Assembly: GCA_965198915.1 (NCBI GenBank)
Contig: CBDAQC010000002.1
Span: forward strand, 186,001 to 250,000
Reading direction: 5' to 3'
Source: BOG-908 sp965198915
GTDB lineage: Bacteria; Pseudomonadota; Alphaproteobacteria; Acetobacterales; Acetobacteraceae
Length of the DNA stretch: 64,000 nt
A program made the translations under genes and the position numbers. The notes beneath the pieces were generated by a model, which saw only the letters and a list, made by a program, of their open reading frames with translations, was not told where the DNA came from and did not search any database. This document shows, in pieces, positions 34,972 to 43,645 of this stretch (within the stretch, counting starts at the first letter, position 1; every line of letters starts with the position of its first letter).

Positions 34972-36288
34972 TCAAACGGTTTCTGCCGCCGGTTGTTCCC
35001 CGGCGCCGGCAGCAGGCGCGGCGGCGAAGCCCAGCCCCAGAAGCAGGAAGACCCAGCCGCCATTCGGCATGGAGGTGAAGGCGGAAGTGGAAGCGACGGG
35101 CCAGAGGGCGACGACTGCGCCGACCAGCAGGCCGGCGCGCAGCGGCTCGACATGGCGGGCGAGGTTGCGGCCGAGGCGAGCGAGCGCGCTGCACACCATG
35201 ATCGTGAACAAAGCGAGGCCGGGCAGGCCGGCATTGTCCAGCGCTTCCAGGTAGTAGTTGTGCGGGTGGATGTTGCAGGCGGCGTTGCCGCCGTTCAGGC
35301 TGGCCGTCGGTATGCCCAGCCAGGCGATCCCGTGCATGGCGCGGTATTCGTGGCAGCCGCGACGGAAACCGTCGAAGCCCAGTCCCAGCCAGGGATGCAG
35401 TTCGCCGAGGGTCACGGCGCGGGTGAATATCAGGCCGTAATCGCTCTGGCCGAAATGCGCCATCTGGCCGGTCGTCTGCTGCACCAGCTTGGCCGCCGCC
35501 GCCGGTGACACCCAGGGCAGCGCGGCGACCAGCAGCGCGCCGGCGGCCGCGGCGGCGGCCAGCGCCAGGCGCAGGCGCGGCACCAGCAAGGCGGCGGTGG
35601 CCAGGCCAAGGAGCATCAGCGCGGTCGGCATGCGCTGGCCGATCAGCACCATGGTCAGCACGCCGAGCACGGCCAGCACCATCGCGGCCAGGCGGGGGCG
35701 CGGCCCCGGCCGTGCGGCCAGGCGGGCCAGCCAGGGCAGAAGCGCCGGGAAGAACAGCAGGATGAAGGCAGGCCCGGCGCGCGGCTTGCCGAACGGACCG
35801 GTGAGCGCCCCGTCAGGCCAGCGCGGCTGGCCGAACAGGTTGGTGCCGAGGAGGTATTGCTGCCAGGCTTCCAGGCCGATCCAGCAGAACGCGGCGGCGA
35901 GCATGACCCAGGCGGCATGGCGACGCGCCGCGCCGCGCCGGGTATTGCCTGCCAGGACCCAGGTGCCGAGCGCCATCGCGAGCACCGGCAGGCGTATGGC
36001 GAGGACCCCGTGCAGCAGCCCGCCGGCGCCGAGTGCGGAGCAGACCGACAGCCAGATCCACCAGCCGAGCGCCGCCAGCATGAACGGTTCGCGCAGCCAG
36101 GCGGCGTGCCGGGTGCTGTAGCAGCGGGCCAGGAACAGCAGGTCGATGGCGGCGATCAGGATTTCCGCCACGGCGCGGGCGTGCAGCAGCGCGAGCGGCA
36201 GAAGCAGACAGGCGGCGAAGGCCGCGCGCCGCGCGGTGGTTGCCCAGCGAGGGTCCGCTTGCGTGGCGGTCAGGGTAGCGGACTGCAT
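34972..36288 (-). CDS. O-antigen ligase family protein
   Basis: 438 residues with about ten to twelve hydrophobic segments (AAFAACLLLPLALLHARAVA first, then AMALGTWVLAG, MVLAVLGVLTMVLIG, and PNGGWVFLLLGLGFAAAP near the end). The large periplasmic loop has HPWLGLGFDGFR and later NIHPHNYYLEALDNAGLPGL, the Wzy_C signature of WaaL-type ligases and related polymerases; the His of HPHN is important in the family. Such proteins transfer lipid-linked glycan to lipid A core or to protein. With no LPS gene cluster beside it, the substrate is open. It starts at an ATG and is divergent from the efflux operon across about 240 nt that includes a GAGCCT/AGGCTC stem-loop at 36372-36390. Confidence 0.85.
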   Translation of the reverse strand: MQSATLTATQADPRWATTARRAAFAACLLLPLALLHARAVAEILIAAIDLLFLARCYSTRHAAWLREPFMLAALGWWIWLSVCSALGAGGLLHGVLAIRLPVLAMALGTWVLAGNTRRGAARRHAAWVMLAAAFCWIGLEAWQQYLLGTNLFGQPRWPDGALTGPFGKPRAGPAFILLFFPALLPWLARLAARPGPRPRLAAMVLAVLGVLTMVLIGQRMPTALMLLGLATAALLVPRLRLALAAAAAAGALLVAALPWVSPAAAAKLVQQTTGQMAHFGQSDYGLIFTRAVTLGELHPWLGLGFDGFRRGCHEYRAMHGIAWLGIPTASLNGGNAACNIHPHNYYLEALDNAGLPGLALFTIMVCSALARLGRNLARHVEPLRAGLLVGAVVALWPVASTSAFTSMPNGGWVFLLLGLGFAAAPAAGAGEQPAAETV

Positions 36289-36525
36289 CGCCGCATGATC
36301 GGCGCGGCGGCGTGCCGCCGCAAGTTGGTGCGCTGCGCCAGATGTTGGCGGGGCGGCATGAGCCGTCTCGTGAGCCTCAAGAGCAGGCTCAAGGATGCAC
36401 AGACTTTACAACCACTTACGCTCTGGCACGCCGGCTGCAACGCACGTCGCATGAGACTTGGTGCAACACCTTACGCTTTCTTAGCGCCGCCTCCACTGCG
36501 CCAATCTGGTTCGGATGCGAACCTG

Positions 36526-38097
36526 ATGGTATGGGCGGCGGCGGCGTGCGGCCGAGGGGAGAGCGTCATCGCATCTGGTCAATCCGTCCTGGGAACCCGC
36601 CGTTCGGGGCTGCTGATGGCTGGCGTCGGATATGTGCTGGCGGGGTGCGCCGTAGGACCGGACTATGTGCGCCCCGCGGCCCCGGCCGCGGACCGGTACA
36701 CCGAGGCGCGCCTGCCCGACAGCACCGGCAGCGTGTCCGCCAAGGCCGGCCGGGACCAGGTGTTCGTGCCTGCGGCGGACGTGCCCGGCGACTGGTGGAC
36801 CCTGTTCCGCTCGCCGGCGCTGACCAGGCTGGTGGCCGTGGCATTGCGGCAGAACCCGACACTTGCGGCCACCGCGGAGACGCTGCGTCAGGCGCAGGAG
36901 AACACGATCGCGCAGCAGGGGGCGTTCTTCCCCACCGTCTCCGCCCAGCTGACGCGTACGCGAGAGAAGGTGAGCGGCGCGGAGGCGGGCCTGGTCGGGC
37001 CGCAGGCGGTCAGCGAAAGCTTCGGCTTCTACCAGGGCCAGTTCAACATCTCCTACACGTTCGATGTCTGGGGGCAGATACGCCGCACCGTGGAGGCTGC
37101 GGCGGCGGCGGCGCAGATACAGCGCTTCCAGCTCGAGGCGGCCACCAACATGCTGGCCGCGAACACCGCCACGGCGGCGATCACCGCGGCCTCGCTGCGC
37201 GCGCAGATCGTGGCCGAGGAAGAACTGGTCGATGCCGAGCAGCATCTGCTGACGACGGTGCGCAGCCAGTTCCAGCTTGGCGGCGCCACGGGTACGGACG
37301 TGGCCACCCAGGAAGCGCAGCTTGCCAACACGCAGGCGCTGGTAGTGCCACTGCAGACGCAGATGCAGCAGGCGCGCGACCAGCTGGCCGACTACCTGGG
37401 GCGGGTGCCGGAGCAGGCCGACCTGCCCGACCTGAAGCTGGAGGAGCTGCAGCTGCCGGGCGCTTTGCCGGTGAGCCTGCCTTCGCGCCTGGTGGATCAG
37501 CGGCCGGACATCCGGGCCGCCGCCGAGCAATTGCACCAGGCGACCGCGCAGGTGGGCGTGGCCATTGCCAACCGCCTGCCGCAATTCACCCTGCAGGGCG
37601 CGCTGGGCAGCGCGCCAGCCCGCATCGGCGACCTGTTCACGCCGGGCAATGGAATCTACACGATCATCACCCAGGCGCTGGCGCCGGTGTTCGAGGGCGG
37701 CACGCTGCTGCATCAGCAGCGCGCGGCCTACGCCGCGGCGCGTTCGGCCGCGGCGAACTACCGCGCCACCGTGGTTGGCGCCTTCCAGAACGTGGCGGAC
37801 GTGCTGACCGCGCTGGACGGTGACGCACGGGCGCTGGCGGCCAACCAGGCGTCCGAGCAGGCCGCCGCGCGTAGCCTGAGCCTGGCCCGCATGCAGTACG
37901 GCGCGGGCGGCGTGTCCTACCTGACGGTGCTGACGTCCCAGACACAGTACCAGAACGCGGTGATCGGGCTGATACGCGCGCAGGCGGCCCGCTATACGGA
38001 CACAGTGGCGCTCTACGTGGCGTTGGGCGGCGGCTGGTGGCACCGGGACGATCTGCCGCCGCCGCCTGAGCAACTTTTGAGGTCTCTGCTGCCATGA
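36526..38097 (+). CDS. Outer membrane efflux lipoprotein (NodT/OprM family)
   Basis: 523 residues. The TolC-like outer membrane channel of a tripartite pump. The lipobox LAGC places the lipidated cysteine at residue 41, followed by AVGPDYVRPAAP, the usual NodT start. VPGDWWTLFRSPALTRLVAV, LRQAQENTIAQQGAFFPTVS, SYTFDVWGQIRRTVEAA, LPSRLVDQRPDIRAAAEQLH and YAAARSAAANYRATVVGAFQ are family segments, repeated in two halves of the channel. The start is uncertain: ATG 36526 gives a long n-region; the frame is open to 35857 but that part is antisense to the O-antigen ligase gene. It overlaps the adaptor gene by four bases (ATGA). Confidence 0.9.
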   Translation: MVWAAAACGRGESVIASGQSVLGTRRSGLLMAGVGYVLAGCAVGPDYVRPAAPAADRYTEARLPDSTGSVSAKAGRDQVFVPAADVPGDWWTLFRSPALTRLVAVALRQNPTLAATAETLRQAQENTIAQQGAFFPTVSAQLTRTREKVSGAEAGLVGPQAVSESFGFYQGQFNISYTFDVWGQIRRTVEAAAAAAQIQRFQLEAATNMLAANTATAAITAASLRAQIVAEEELVDAEQHLLTTVRSQFQLGGATGTDVATQEAQLANTQALVVPLQTQMQQARDQLADYLGRVPEQADLPDLKLEELQLPGALPVSLPSRLVDQRPDIRAAAEQLHQATAQVGVAIANRLPQFTLQGALGSAPARIGDLFTPGNGIYTIITQALAPVFEGGTLLHQQRAAYAAARSAAANYRATVVGAFQNVADVLTALDGDARALAANQASEQAAARSLSLARMQYGAGGVSYLTVLTSQTQYQNAVIGLIRAQAARYTDTVALYVALGGGWWHRDDLPPPPEQLLRSLLP

Positions 38098-39251
38098 CGG
38101 AAAGAAAGCAGTTCTTTTTTGAAAAAAAGAACCAAAAAACTTTTGCTCCGCTGTCGCGGACTGCTTCACCAGCCGCCTACAGGGAGAAAAAGTCTCTTGC
38201 CTCTCTCCTTCAGAAAAGAAGATTCTTGCTTTTTTTGTGTGTTGCGACACCCGCCTACGCGCAGGAACCGCCGGCCACGGTAAGCACGATGGTGGCCCGC
38301 GTGACCGACTGGCAGGACACGCTGCAGGCGGTGGGCACCATACGGGCGGTGCGCGGCGCCGATCTGGCCAGCGAGATTGCCGGCGTGGTGGACAGCGTGG
38401 AATTCGATTCGGGCCATGACGTGGCGGCCGGCACCGTGCTGCTGCGGCTGCGGCCGAACGACGACGCGGCGCATTTGGCCGACCTGCAGGCCGCCGCTGA
38501 CCTGGCGGCGGCCAACCTGGCGCGCGACACCAAGCAGTTCCGCGCGCAGGCGGTCAGTCAGGCGAGCATCGATGCCGACGAGAGCCATTTGCGGTCCGCC
38601 CGCGCGGAGGTGGCGCAGGCGCAGGCGCTGGCCGCGGAGAAGATCGTGCGTGCGCCGTTCGCCGGCCGGCTGGGCTTGCGCGTGGTGGACCAGGGCCAGT
38701 ATCTGCCTGCGGGCACCACGATCGTGACGCTGCAAGCGCTCGATCCACTCTACGTGGATTTCTACGTGCCGCAGCAATCCCTGGCCGAGGTGCATATCGG
38801 CGAGACCGCGCTGCTGCACGTGGACGCCTACCCCGGCCGGGAGTTTACCGGCCGGATTTCCGCGATCAGCCCGAAGCTGGATGCGAACAGCCGGATGGCG
38901 CAGGTGCGCGCCACGCTGTCCAACACGGACCATGCGCTGGTGCCGGGCATGTTCGCCAGCGTGGAGCTGCATACCGGCGAGGTGCACCATTACGTTACGG
39001 TGCCGAACGCGGCTATCGTCTACAATCCGTATGGCAGCCTGGTCTATGTGGTGGATCACGGCGTGGCCCGTCAGGCTATCGTGCGCACCGGGCCCACGCG
39101 TGGCGACCAGGTTGCGGTGACGGCCGGCCTGGCCGATGGCACCACTGTTGTGACCGCGGGGCAGATCAAGCTGCGGCAGGGCTCGCAGGTGGTGGTTAAC
39201 AATAGCGTGCAGCCGTCTGACGATCCTCGGCCGCATCCGGCGGAGGAGTAG
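38094..39251 (+). CDS. RND efflux periplasmic adaptor (membrane fusion protein) with repeat-derived N-terminus
   Basis: 385 residues. MFP domains are clear from residue 57: VGTIRAVRGADLASEIAGVV and VAAGTVLLRLRPND (lipoyl half), helical hairpin, IVRAPFAGRLGLRVVDQGQY (second lipoyl half), then LYVDFYVPQQSL, HVDAYPGREFTGRISAISPK, MAQVRATLSNTDHALVPGMF and the membrane-proximal VPNAAIVYNPYGSLVYVVD. The ATG overlaps the upstream gene's stop. Residues 4 to about 48 are read from repeat A8 (FFFEKKNQKTF from its left arm, LLQKRRFLLFLCV from its right arm), and the right-arm part plus VATPAYA supplies a plausible signal peptide cleaved near residue 56. No other in-frame start would give a full signal peptide. 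Confidence 0.9.
   Translation: MTERKQFFFEKKNQKTFAPLSRTASPAAYREKKSLASLLQKRRFLLFLCVATPAYAQEPPATVSTMVARVTDWQDTLQAVGTIRAVRGADLASEIAGVVDSVEFDSGHDVAAGTVLLRLRPNDDAAHLADLQAAADLAAANLARDTKQFRAQAVSQASIDADESHLRSARAEVAQAQALAAEKIVRAPFAGRLGLRVVDQGQYLPAGTTIVTLQALDPLYVDFYVPQQSLAEVHIGETALLHVDAYPGREFTGRISAISPKLDANSRMAQVRATLSNTDHALVPGMFASVELHTGEVHHYVTVPNAAIVYNPYGSLVYVVDHGVARQAIVRTGPTRGDQVAVTAGLADGTTVVTAGQIKLRQGSQVVVNNSVQPSDDPRPHPAEE
38103..38237. repeat. Family A inverted repeat, copy A8, inside a coding region
   Basis: Left arm about 38103-38146 (GCAGTTCTTTTTTGAAAAAA, GAACCAAAAAACTTTTG) and right arm about 38184-38237 (more diverged: CTCCTTCAGAAAAGAAG). Its length and frame allow uninterrupted translation into the RND adaptor. 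Confidence 0.8.
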
Positions 39252-39256
39252 GGAGT

Positions 39257-39439
39257 GAAGCGAGGAAGGCCTTCTTTTTTGGAGAAAAGAAGCAAAAAAC
39301 TTTTGCTCCTGACGGCTGCTCCAGGAGCGTGCCTGGTTGTGCCAACCTGCATACTTGCAGAACTTGAAGGCGCATTGATGCAGACGCCGGGACGAAAGTT
39401 TTTTGCTTCTTTATTTCAAAAAAGAAGGCCTGTCTTGCC
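39257..39439. repeat. Family A inverted repeat, copy A9
   Basis: Left arm about 39257-39305 (AAGGCCTTCTTTTTTGGAG) and right arm about 39391-39439 (AAAGTTTTTTGCTTC, then AAAAAAGAAGGCC). It separates the adaptor from the pump gene of one efflux operon. The pump has its own AAGGAG ribosome site after the repeat. Confidence 0.87.
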
Positions 39440-39454
39440 TGAAGGAGCCACCCC

Positions 39455-42400
39455 ATGCGCCTGACAGACATGTTCATCCTGCGCCCGGTGCTGTCCGTGG
39501 TGGTCAGCGTGTTCATCCTGCTGCTCGGCCTGGGATCGGAGCGCGTATTGCCGGTCCGGCAGTTCCCCAAGACAGTGAACGCGCTGATACAGGTGGAGAC
39601 CACGTATTACGGGGCCGATGCCTCCACGATGGCTGGCTTCATCACCACGCCGATCGAGAACGCAATCGCGCAGGTGGACGGCATCGACTACCTGACCAGC
39701 ACGAGCATGACCGGCGACAGCACGATCACCGCGCATCTGCGGCTGAACCAGGATCCTGACAAGGCACTCACCGAAATACAGACCCAGCTCAGCGCGGTGC
39801 ACGACCAGTTGCCGCGGGAATCCCAGACGCCCACGGTGCACCTGCAAACGGGCGGGCAGGGCGGCACGCTGATATTGGCGTTCACCAGTGACATCATGAC
39901 GCCTGCGCAGATAACCGACTACCTGACGCGCGTGGTGCAGCCGCAGATACAGGCGACGCCGGGCGTGCAGGTGGCGCAGGTCTGGGGAGCGGAGAACTTC
40001 GCCGTGCGCGCCTGGCTCGATCCGGTCAAGCTGGCGGCGCACAACATAACCGCGGCCGACGTCTCGGCCGCCATGGCCGCCAACAACTTCACATCGGCCG
40101 CCGGTTCCACCAGCGGCCAGATGACGCAGATGCCGATCGGCATCACCACCGGCGTGCACACGCTGCCGGAGTTCCGTGACCTGGTCATCAAGCAATCGGG
40201 CGGTGCCATCACCCGGCTGGGCGACCTGGCAGACGTGGAGCTGGGGTCGGACAACTACCAGCAGGCGCTGCTGTTCAGCGGCAAGCCTACCATACTGATC
40301 GACGTGGAGGCGGTTCCGACGGCGAACGTGCTCGACCTCGTCAACCGCGTGCGCACCAAGTTCGAGGCCATGAAGGCCGACCTGCCGCAGGGCCTGCACG
40401 CGGACATCGCTAACGACGTGACGGCGAATGTGCGGCAATCCATCAGCGAGGTTGTGAAAACCTTGCTCGAAAGCCTGGCCATCGTGGCCGTTGTGGTGTT
40501 CGCGTTCCTGCGTTCGGCGCGCGCCTCGATGATCCCGGTGATCACCATCCCGCTCTCGCTGGTCGGCACCTTTGCCATATTGTGGCTGTTCGGATTCTCG
40601 ATAAACCTGCTCACGCTGCTGGCTCTGGTGCTGGCGACCGGGCTTGTGGTGGATGACGCCATCATCGTCGTCGAGAACGTCAGCCGCGAGCTGTCCGAGG
40701 GTGCCACGCCGCTGGAAGCGGCGATGCGGTCCGCGCGCAGCTTGGCGGGCCCGATCGTGGCGATGACGGTGGTGCTCGTGGCCGTCTACGTGCCGATCGC
40801 GCTGCGCAGCGGGCTGACCGGCGCGCTGTTCCGCGAATTCGCGCTCACGCTGGTGGGAAGCGTGACCGTCTCGGCAGTGCTGGCATTGACGCTGTCCCCG
40901 ATGATGTGCCGCTTCCTGTTGCGCGCGCCACGCCGGACGGAGCGCCGCGGCGCGCTGGGGCCGATGCAGCGCGCGTATCGTCCGGCGCTGCGCCTGGCGC
41001 TGACGCTGCGGCCGGTGATGGTGGTGTTCGGCCTTGCGGTGTTTGCCGCAAGCTACGTGCTCTATGCGGGGTCGACCACCGAACTGGCGCCGCAGGAAGA
41101 TCGCGGCTTTCTCCAAGTGGGCGGCTCCGTCTCGCCCACTGCGGGCATCGACCAGCTTAAGCTGTACGAGCAGCAGATCACCACGATCGAGAAATCGCTG
41201 CCGGAGTTCAAGGCGTCCTACCAGTTCGACCAGCCGGGCCAGTCCGGCGGCGGGCTGGAGCTGAAGCCGTTCTCCGCGCGCACGCGGTCCTCCACCGAGG
41301 TGATGGCGGATCTGCAGCAGCGCCTGGCCGGGGTGGCCGGCGAGAACCTGGCGGTGTTCCAGCCGGCGCCGCTGCCTGGCAGCTTCGGCGAGCTGCCGAT
41401 CGGCTACGTGATCAAGACGACGCGCCCATTCAGTGAGCTGGACGGCGTCTCCCGCCATTTCCTGGAAGAGGCGCAGAAGAGTGGATTGTTCGCCTTCATC
41501 GACCGCGACCTGAAGATCGATCTGCCGCAGGCCACGATCGTCATCGATCGCAACAAGGTGGCCGCCCTTGGCTTAGACATGACGCAGGTGGGCGGCGTGC
41601 TGAACACGCTGCTGAGCGGCGGCTACGTCAATTATTTCGACCTGGCGGGCCGGTCCTACAAGGTGATTCCGCAGGTCACCCGGGCGAGCCGGCTGAACCC
41701 GGAGCAGTTGCAGTCTTTCACCATCGCCAATCTGAACGGCGTGCCGGTGCCGCTATCCGCGGTGGCCCATATCGAGATGACGACGGTTCCCGAGAACATC
41801 AGCCACTTCCAGCAGATGAACTCGGCCAGCCTGACCGGCGTGCCGCTGCCGGGCGTGACACAGGGTGACGCGATGCGGGCGCTGGATGCGATCGCCGCCC
41901 GCGTGCTGCCGCCGGATTACGCGACCGACACCAGCGGGCCGCTGCGCCAGTTCGTGCAGGAATCGTCAGGCTTCGCGGCCACGTTCGGCTTTGCCGTGGT
42001 GGTGATCTATTTGTCGCTGGCGGCGCTGTTCGGCAGTTTCCGCGATCCGCTCATCATACTTATCTCGGTGCCGATGTCGCTCGCGGGTGCGCTGGTGTTC
42101 ATCTATTTCGGCGTACACGGCGCCACGCTGAACATCTATTCCGAAGTGGGGCTGGTGACGCTGATGGGGCTGATCAGCAAGCACGGCATCCTGATGGTGG
42201 AAGTGGCCAACGAGCAGCAGGCGTTGGGCCGCACCAAGCGCGAGGCGATCGAGCACGCCGCCCTGCTGCGCCTGCGGCCGATCCTGATGACGACGGCCGC
42301 GATGGTGCTGGGCGTGGCCCCGCTGGTGTTCGCGACAGGCGCGGGCGCGGCGGCGCGGTTCTCCATGGGCCTGGTGATCGCGTCCGGGCTGGCGATCGGC

Positions 42401-42514
42401 ACGCTGTTCACGCTGTTCGTGGTGCCGGCGTTCTACCTGGTGCTGGCGCGGCGGCATGTGGCGGAGGCGCATGCGCCGGCGGGGATGCGGGGGGTGGCGG
42501 TGGCTTCGGAGTGA
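39455..42514 (+). CDS. RND multidrug efflux inner-membrane transporter
   Basis: 1019 residues, the normal size of HAE1-family RND pumps. The start MRLTDMFILRPVLSVVVSVF follows AAGGAGCCACCCC. RPVLSVV is the usual first membrane helix; the TM4 proton-relay motif LVVDDAIIVVENVSRELSEG has the paired Asp, and the TM10 Lys region is RPILMTTAAMVLGVAPL. Two large periplasmic porter loops lie between TM1-2 and TM7-8 (LAPQEDRGFLQVGGSVSPTA begins the second). The repeat-duplicated architecture is complete. With the adaptor and outer membrane lipoprotein upstream it makes a full tripartite pump; substrates are unknown. The nearest regulator is the TetR gene 4.7 kb downstream. Confidence 0.95.
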   Translation: MRLTDMFILRPVLSVVVSVFILLLGLGSERVLPVRQFPKTVNALIQVETTYYGADASTMAGFITTPIENAIAQVDGIDYLTSTSMTGDSTITAHLRLNQDPDKALTEIQTQLSAVHDQLPRESQTPTVHLQTGGQGGTLILAFTSDIMTPAQITDYLTRVVQPQIQATPGVQVAQVWGAENFAVRAWLDPVKLAAHNITAADVSAAMAANNFTSAAGSTSGQMTQMPIGITTGVHTLPEFRDLVIKQSGGAITRLGDLADVELGSDNYQQALLFSGKPTILIDVEAVPTANVLDLVNRVRTKFEAMKADLPQGLHADIANDVTANVRQSISEVVKTLLESLAIVAVVVFAFLRSARASMIPVITIPLSLVGTFAILWLFGFSINLLTLLALVLATGLVVDDAIIVVENVSRELSEGATPLEAAMRSARSLAGPIVAMTVVLVAVYVPIALRSGLTGALFREFALTLVGSVTVSAVLALTLSPMMCRFLLRAPRRTERRGALGPMQRAYRPALRLALTLRPVMVVFGLAVFAASYVLYAGSTTELAPQEDRGFLQVGGSVSPTAGIDQLKLYEQQITTIEKSLPEFKASYQFDQPGQSGGGLELKPFSARTRSSTEVMADLQQRLAGVAGENLAVFQPAPLPGSFGELPIGYVIKTTRPFSELDGVSRHFLEEAQKSGLFAFIDRDLKIDLPQATIVIDRNKVAALGLDMTQVGGVLNTLLSGGYVNYFDLAGRSYKVIPQVTRASRLNPEQLQSFTIANLNGVPVPLSAVAHIEMTTVPENISHFQQMNSASLTGVPLPGVTQGDAMRALDAIAARVLPPDYATDTSGPLRQFVQESSGFAATFGFAVVVIYLSLAALFGSFRDPLIILISVPMSLAGALVFIYFGVHGATLNIYSEVGLVTLMGLISKHGILMVEVANEQQALGRTKREAIEHAALLRLRPILMTTAAMVLGVAPLVFATGAGAAARFSMGLVIASGLAIGTLFTLFVVPAFYLVLARRHVAEAHAPAGMRGVAVASE

Positions 42515-42515
42515 A

Positions 42516-42671
42516 GGGAAGGCCTTCTTTTTTGAAAAAAAGAAGCAAAAAACTTTTATCTCTCCGCATTTGCAGCAGTCGGGTTCTTCCAGAGAGAACC
42601 ACCACGCCGCAGCAGCGTCAGGAGCAAAAGTTTTTTGCTTCTTCTTTTCAAAAAAGAAGGCCTTCCTTCCT
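42516..42671. repeat. Family A inverted repeat, copy A10
   Basis: Left arm about 42516-42558 (GGCCTTCTTTTTTG, AAAAAAAGAAGC) and right arm about 42625-42671 (TTTTTTGCTTCTTCTTTTC, AAAAAAGAAGGCC). It begins at the pump stop codon and ends 15 nt before the probable start of the aldo/keto reductase. Confidence 0.88.
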
Positions 42672-42686
42672 CACCGGAGCACCCTC

Positions 42687-43523
42687 CTGGAACACCGCCC
42701 CTTCGGCCCCCAGCACACTCCGGTAGCCGCCATAGGCCAGGGCACCTGGCAGATCAGCGCCGGCCGCAAGCAGGCGGTTGCCGCCCTGCAGCGCGGGCTG
42801 GACCTGGGCCTGACGCATATCGACACCGCGGAGATGTACGAGGGCGCCGAGGACATCGTGGCCGAGGCGATCGCAGGACGGCGCGGGCAGGTGTTCCTGG
42901 TCTCCAAGGTGCTGCCGTCCAACGCGTCGCGCACCGGCACGATCGCCGCCTGCGAGCGCTCGTTGGCAAAGCTGCGCACGGACCACCTGGACTGCTACCT
43001 GCTGCACTGGCCCGGGCGGCACCGGCTGGAAGACACGATCGGTGCATTCGAGCGCCTGGTGGACCAGGGCAAGATCAGGTCCTGGGGCCTGAGCAATTTC
43101 GACGTGGATGGGCTGGAGGCGGCAGACAGGATCAGCGGCGGCGGCAGGATCGCGTGCAACCAGGTGCTGTGTCATCTGCAGGTACGGGCGATCGAGCATG
43201 CGGTGCTGCCCTGGTGCGCTGCGCGGCAGGTCAGCGTGGTGGCGTATAGCCCGTTCGGCAGTGGCGATTTTCCCGCGTCCGGCACGCCGGGCGGCCAGGT
43301 GCTGCAGCGTGTGGCCGCCGAGCACGGGGCCACACCGCGCCAGGTGGCACTGCGGTTCCTGTTGCGGGAGGCAGGGGTGTTCGTGATTCCGAAGGCCTCC
43401 AGCACGGTCCACGTGGAGGAGAATGCGGGCGCCGGCGGGCTGGCGCTGACACGGGCCAATCTGGCGGCCCTGGACGCGGCGTTCCCGCGCGGCCGCCGGC
43501 CGGCCACGCTGCCGATGCTCTGA
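42687..43523 (+). CDS. Aldo/keto reductase, probably starting at a CTG
   Basis: 278 residues. NAD(P)H-dependent reductase of the AKR barrel family. The catalytic tetrad is visible: D46 and Y51 in THIDTAEMYEGAED, K74 in LVSKVLP, H107 in YLLHWPGR. SWGLSNFDVDGLEAA, CNQVLCHLQVR, VVAYSPFGSG and FVIPKASSTVHVEENAGA are further AKR signatures. Homology demands a start near EHRPFGPQHTPVAAIGQGTW, but no ATG, GTG or TTG lies there; a CTG with CGGAG seven bases upstream is the best candidate. The frame is open upstream through repeat A10 to a start inside the pump gene, which would prepend about 77 residues of repeat translation. Substrate unknown. Confidence 0.85.
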   Translation: MEHRPFGPQHTPVAAIGQGTWQISAGRKQAVAALQRGLDLGLTHIDTAEMYEGAEDIVAEAIAGRRGQVFLVSKVLPSNASRTGTIAACERSLAKLRTDHLDCYLLHWPGRHRLEDTIGAFERLVDQGKIRSWGLSNFDVDGLEAADRISGGGRIACNQVLCHLQVRAIEHAVLPWCAARQVSVVAYSPFGSGDFPASGTPGGQVLQRVAAEHGATPRQVALRFLLREAGVFVIPKASSTVHVEENAGAGGLALTRANLAALDAAFPRGRRPATLPML

Positions 43524-43570
43524 CGTGGGCGTGCCCCAGCCTGGCCATGCGGGGTGGTGGGCGCGGCCCG

Positions 43571-43606
43571 GCTTACGTTGTAAGCAGGGCCACCCGAGTT
43601 CGGGTG
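43571..43606 (+). other. Two tandem stem-loops in the purQ leader
   Basis: GCTTAC/GTAAGC (loop GTT) at 43571-43585 and CACCCGA/TCGGGTG (loop GT) at 43591-43606 lie five bases apart, 40 nt before the purQ start. Neither has a T-run. They could stabilise or regulate the purQL leader. Confidence 0.45.
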
Positions 43607-43645
43607 AACTCTGACGCCCCCTGCGGGCTGGCTGGATGGCAGTAG

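Noticed and set aside
35857..36525. Upstream extension of the efflux lipoprotein frame
   Set aside because: It is open but lies antisense to the O-antigen-ligase gene and precedes the lipoprotein signal; a lipobox that far from the N-terminus would not work.
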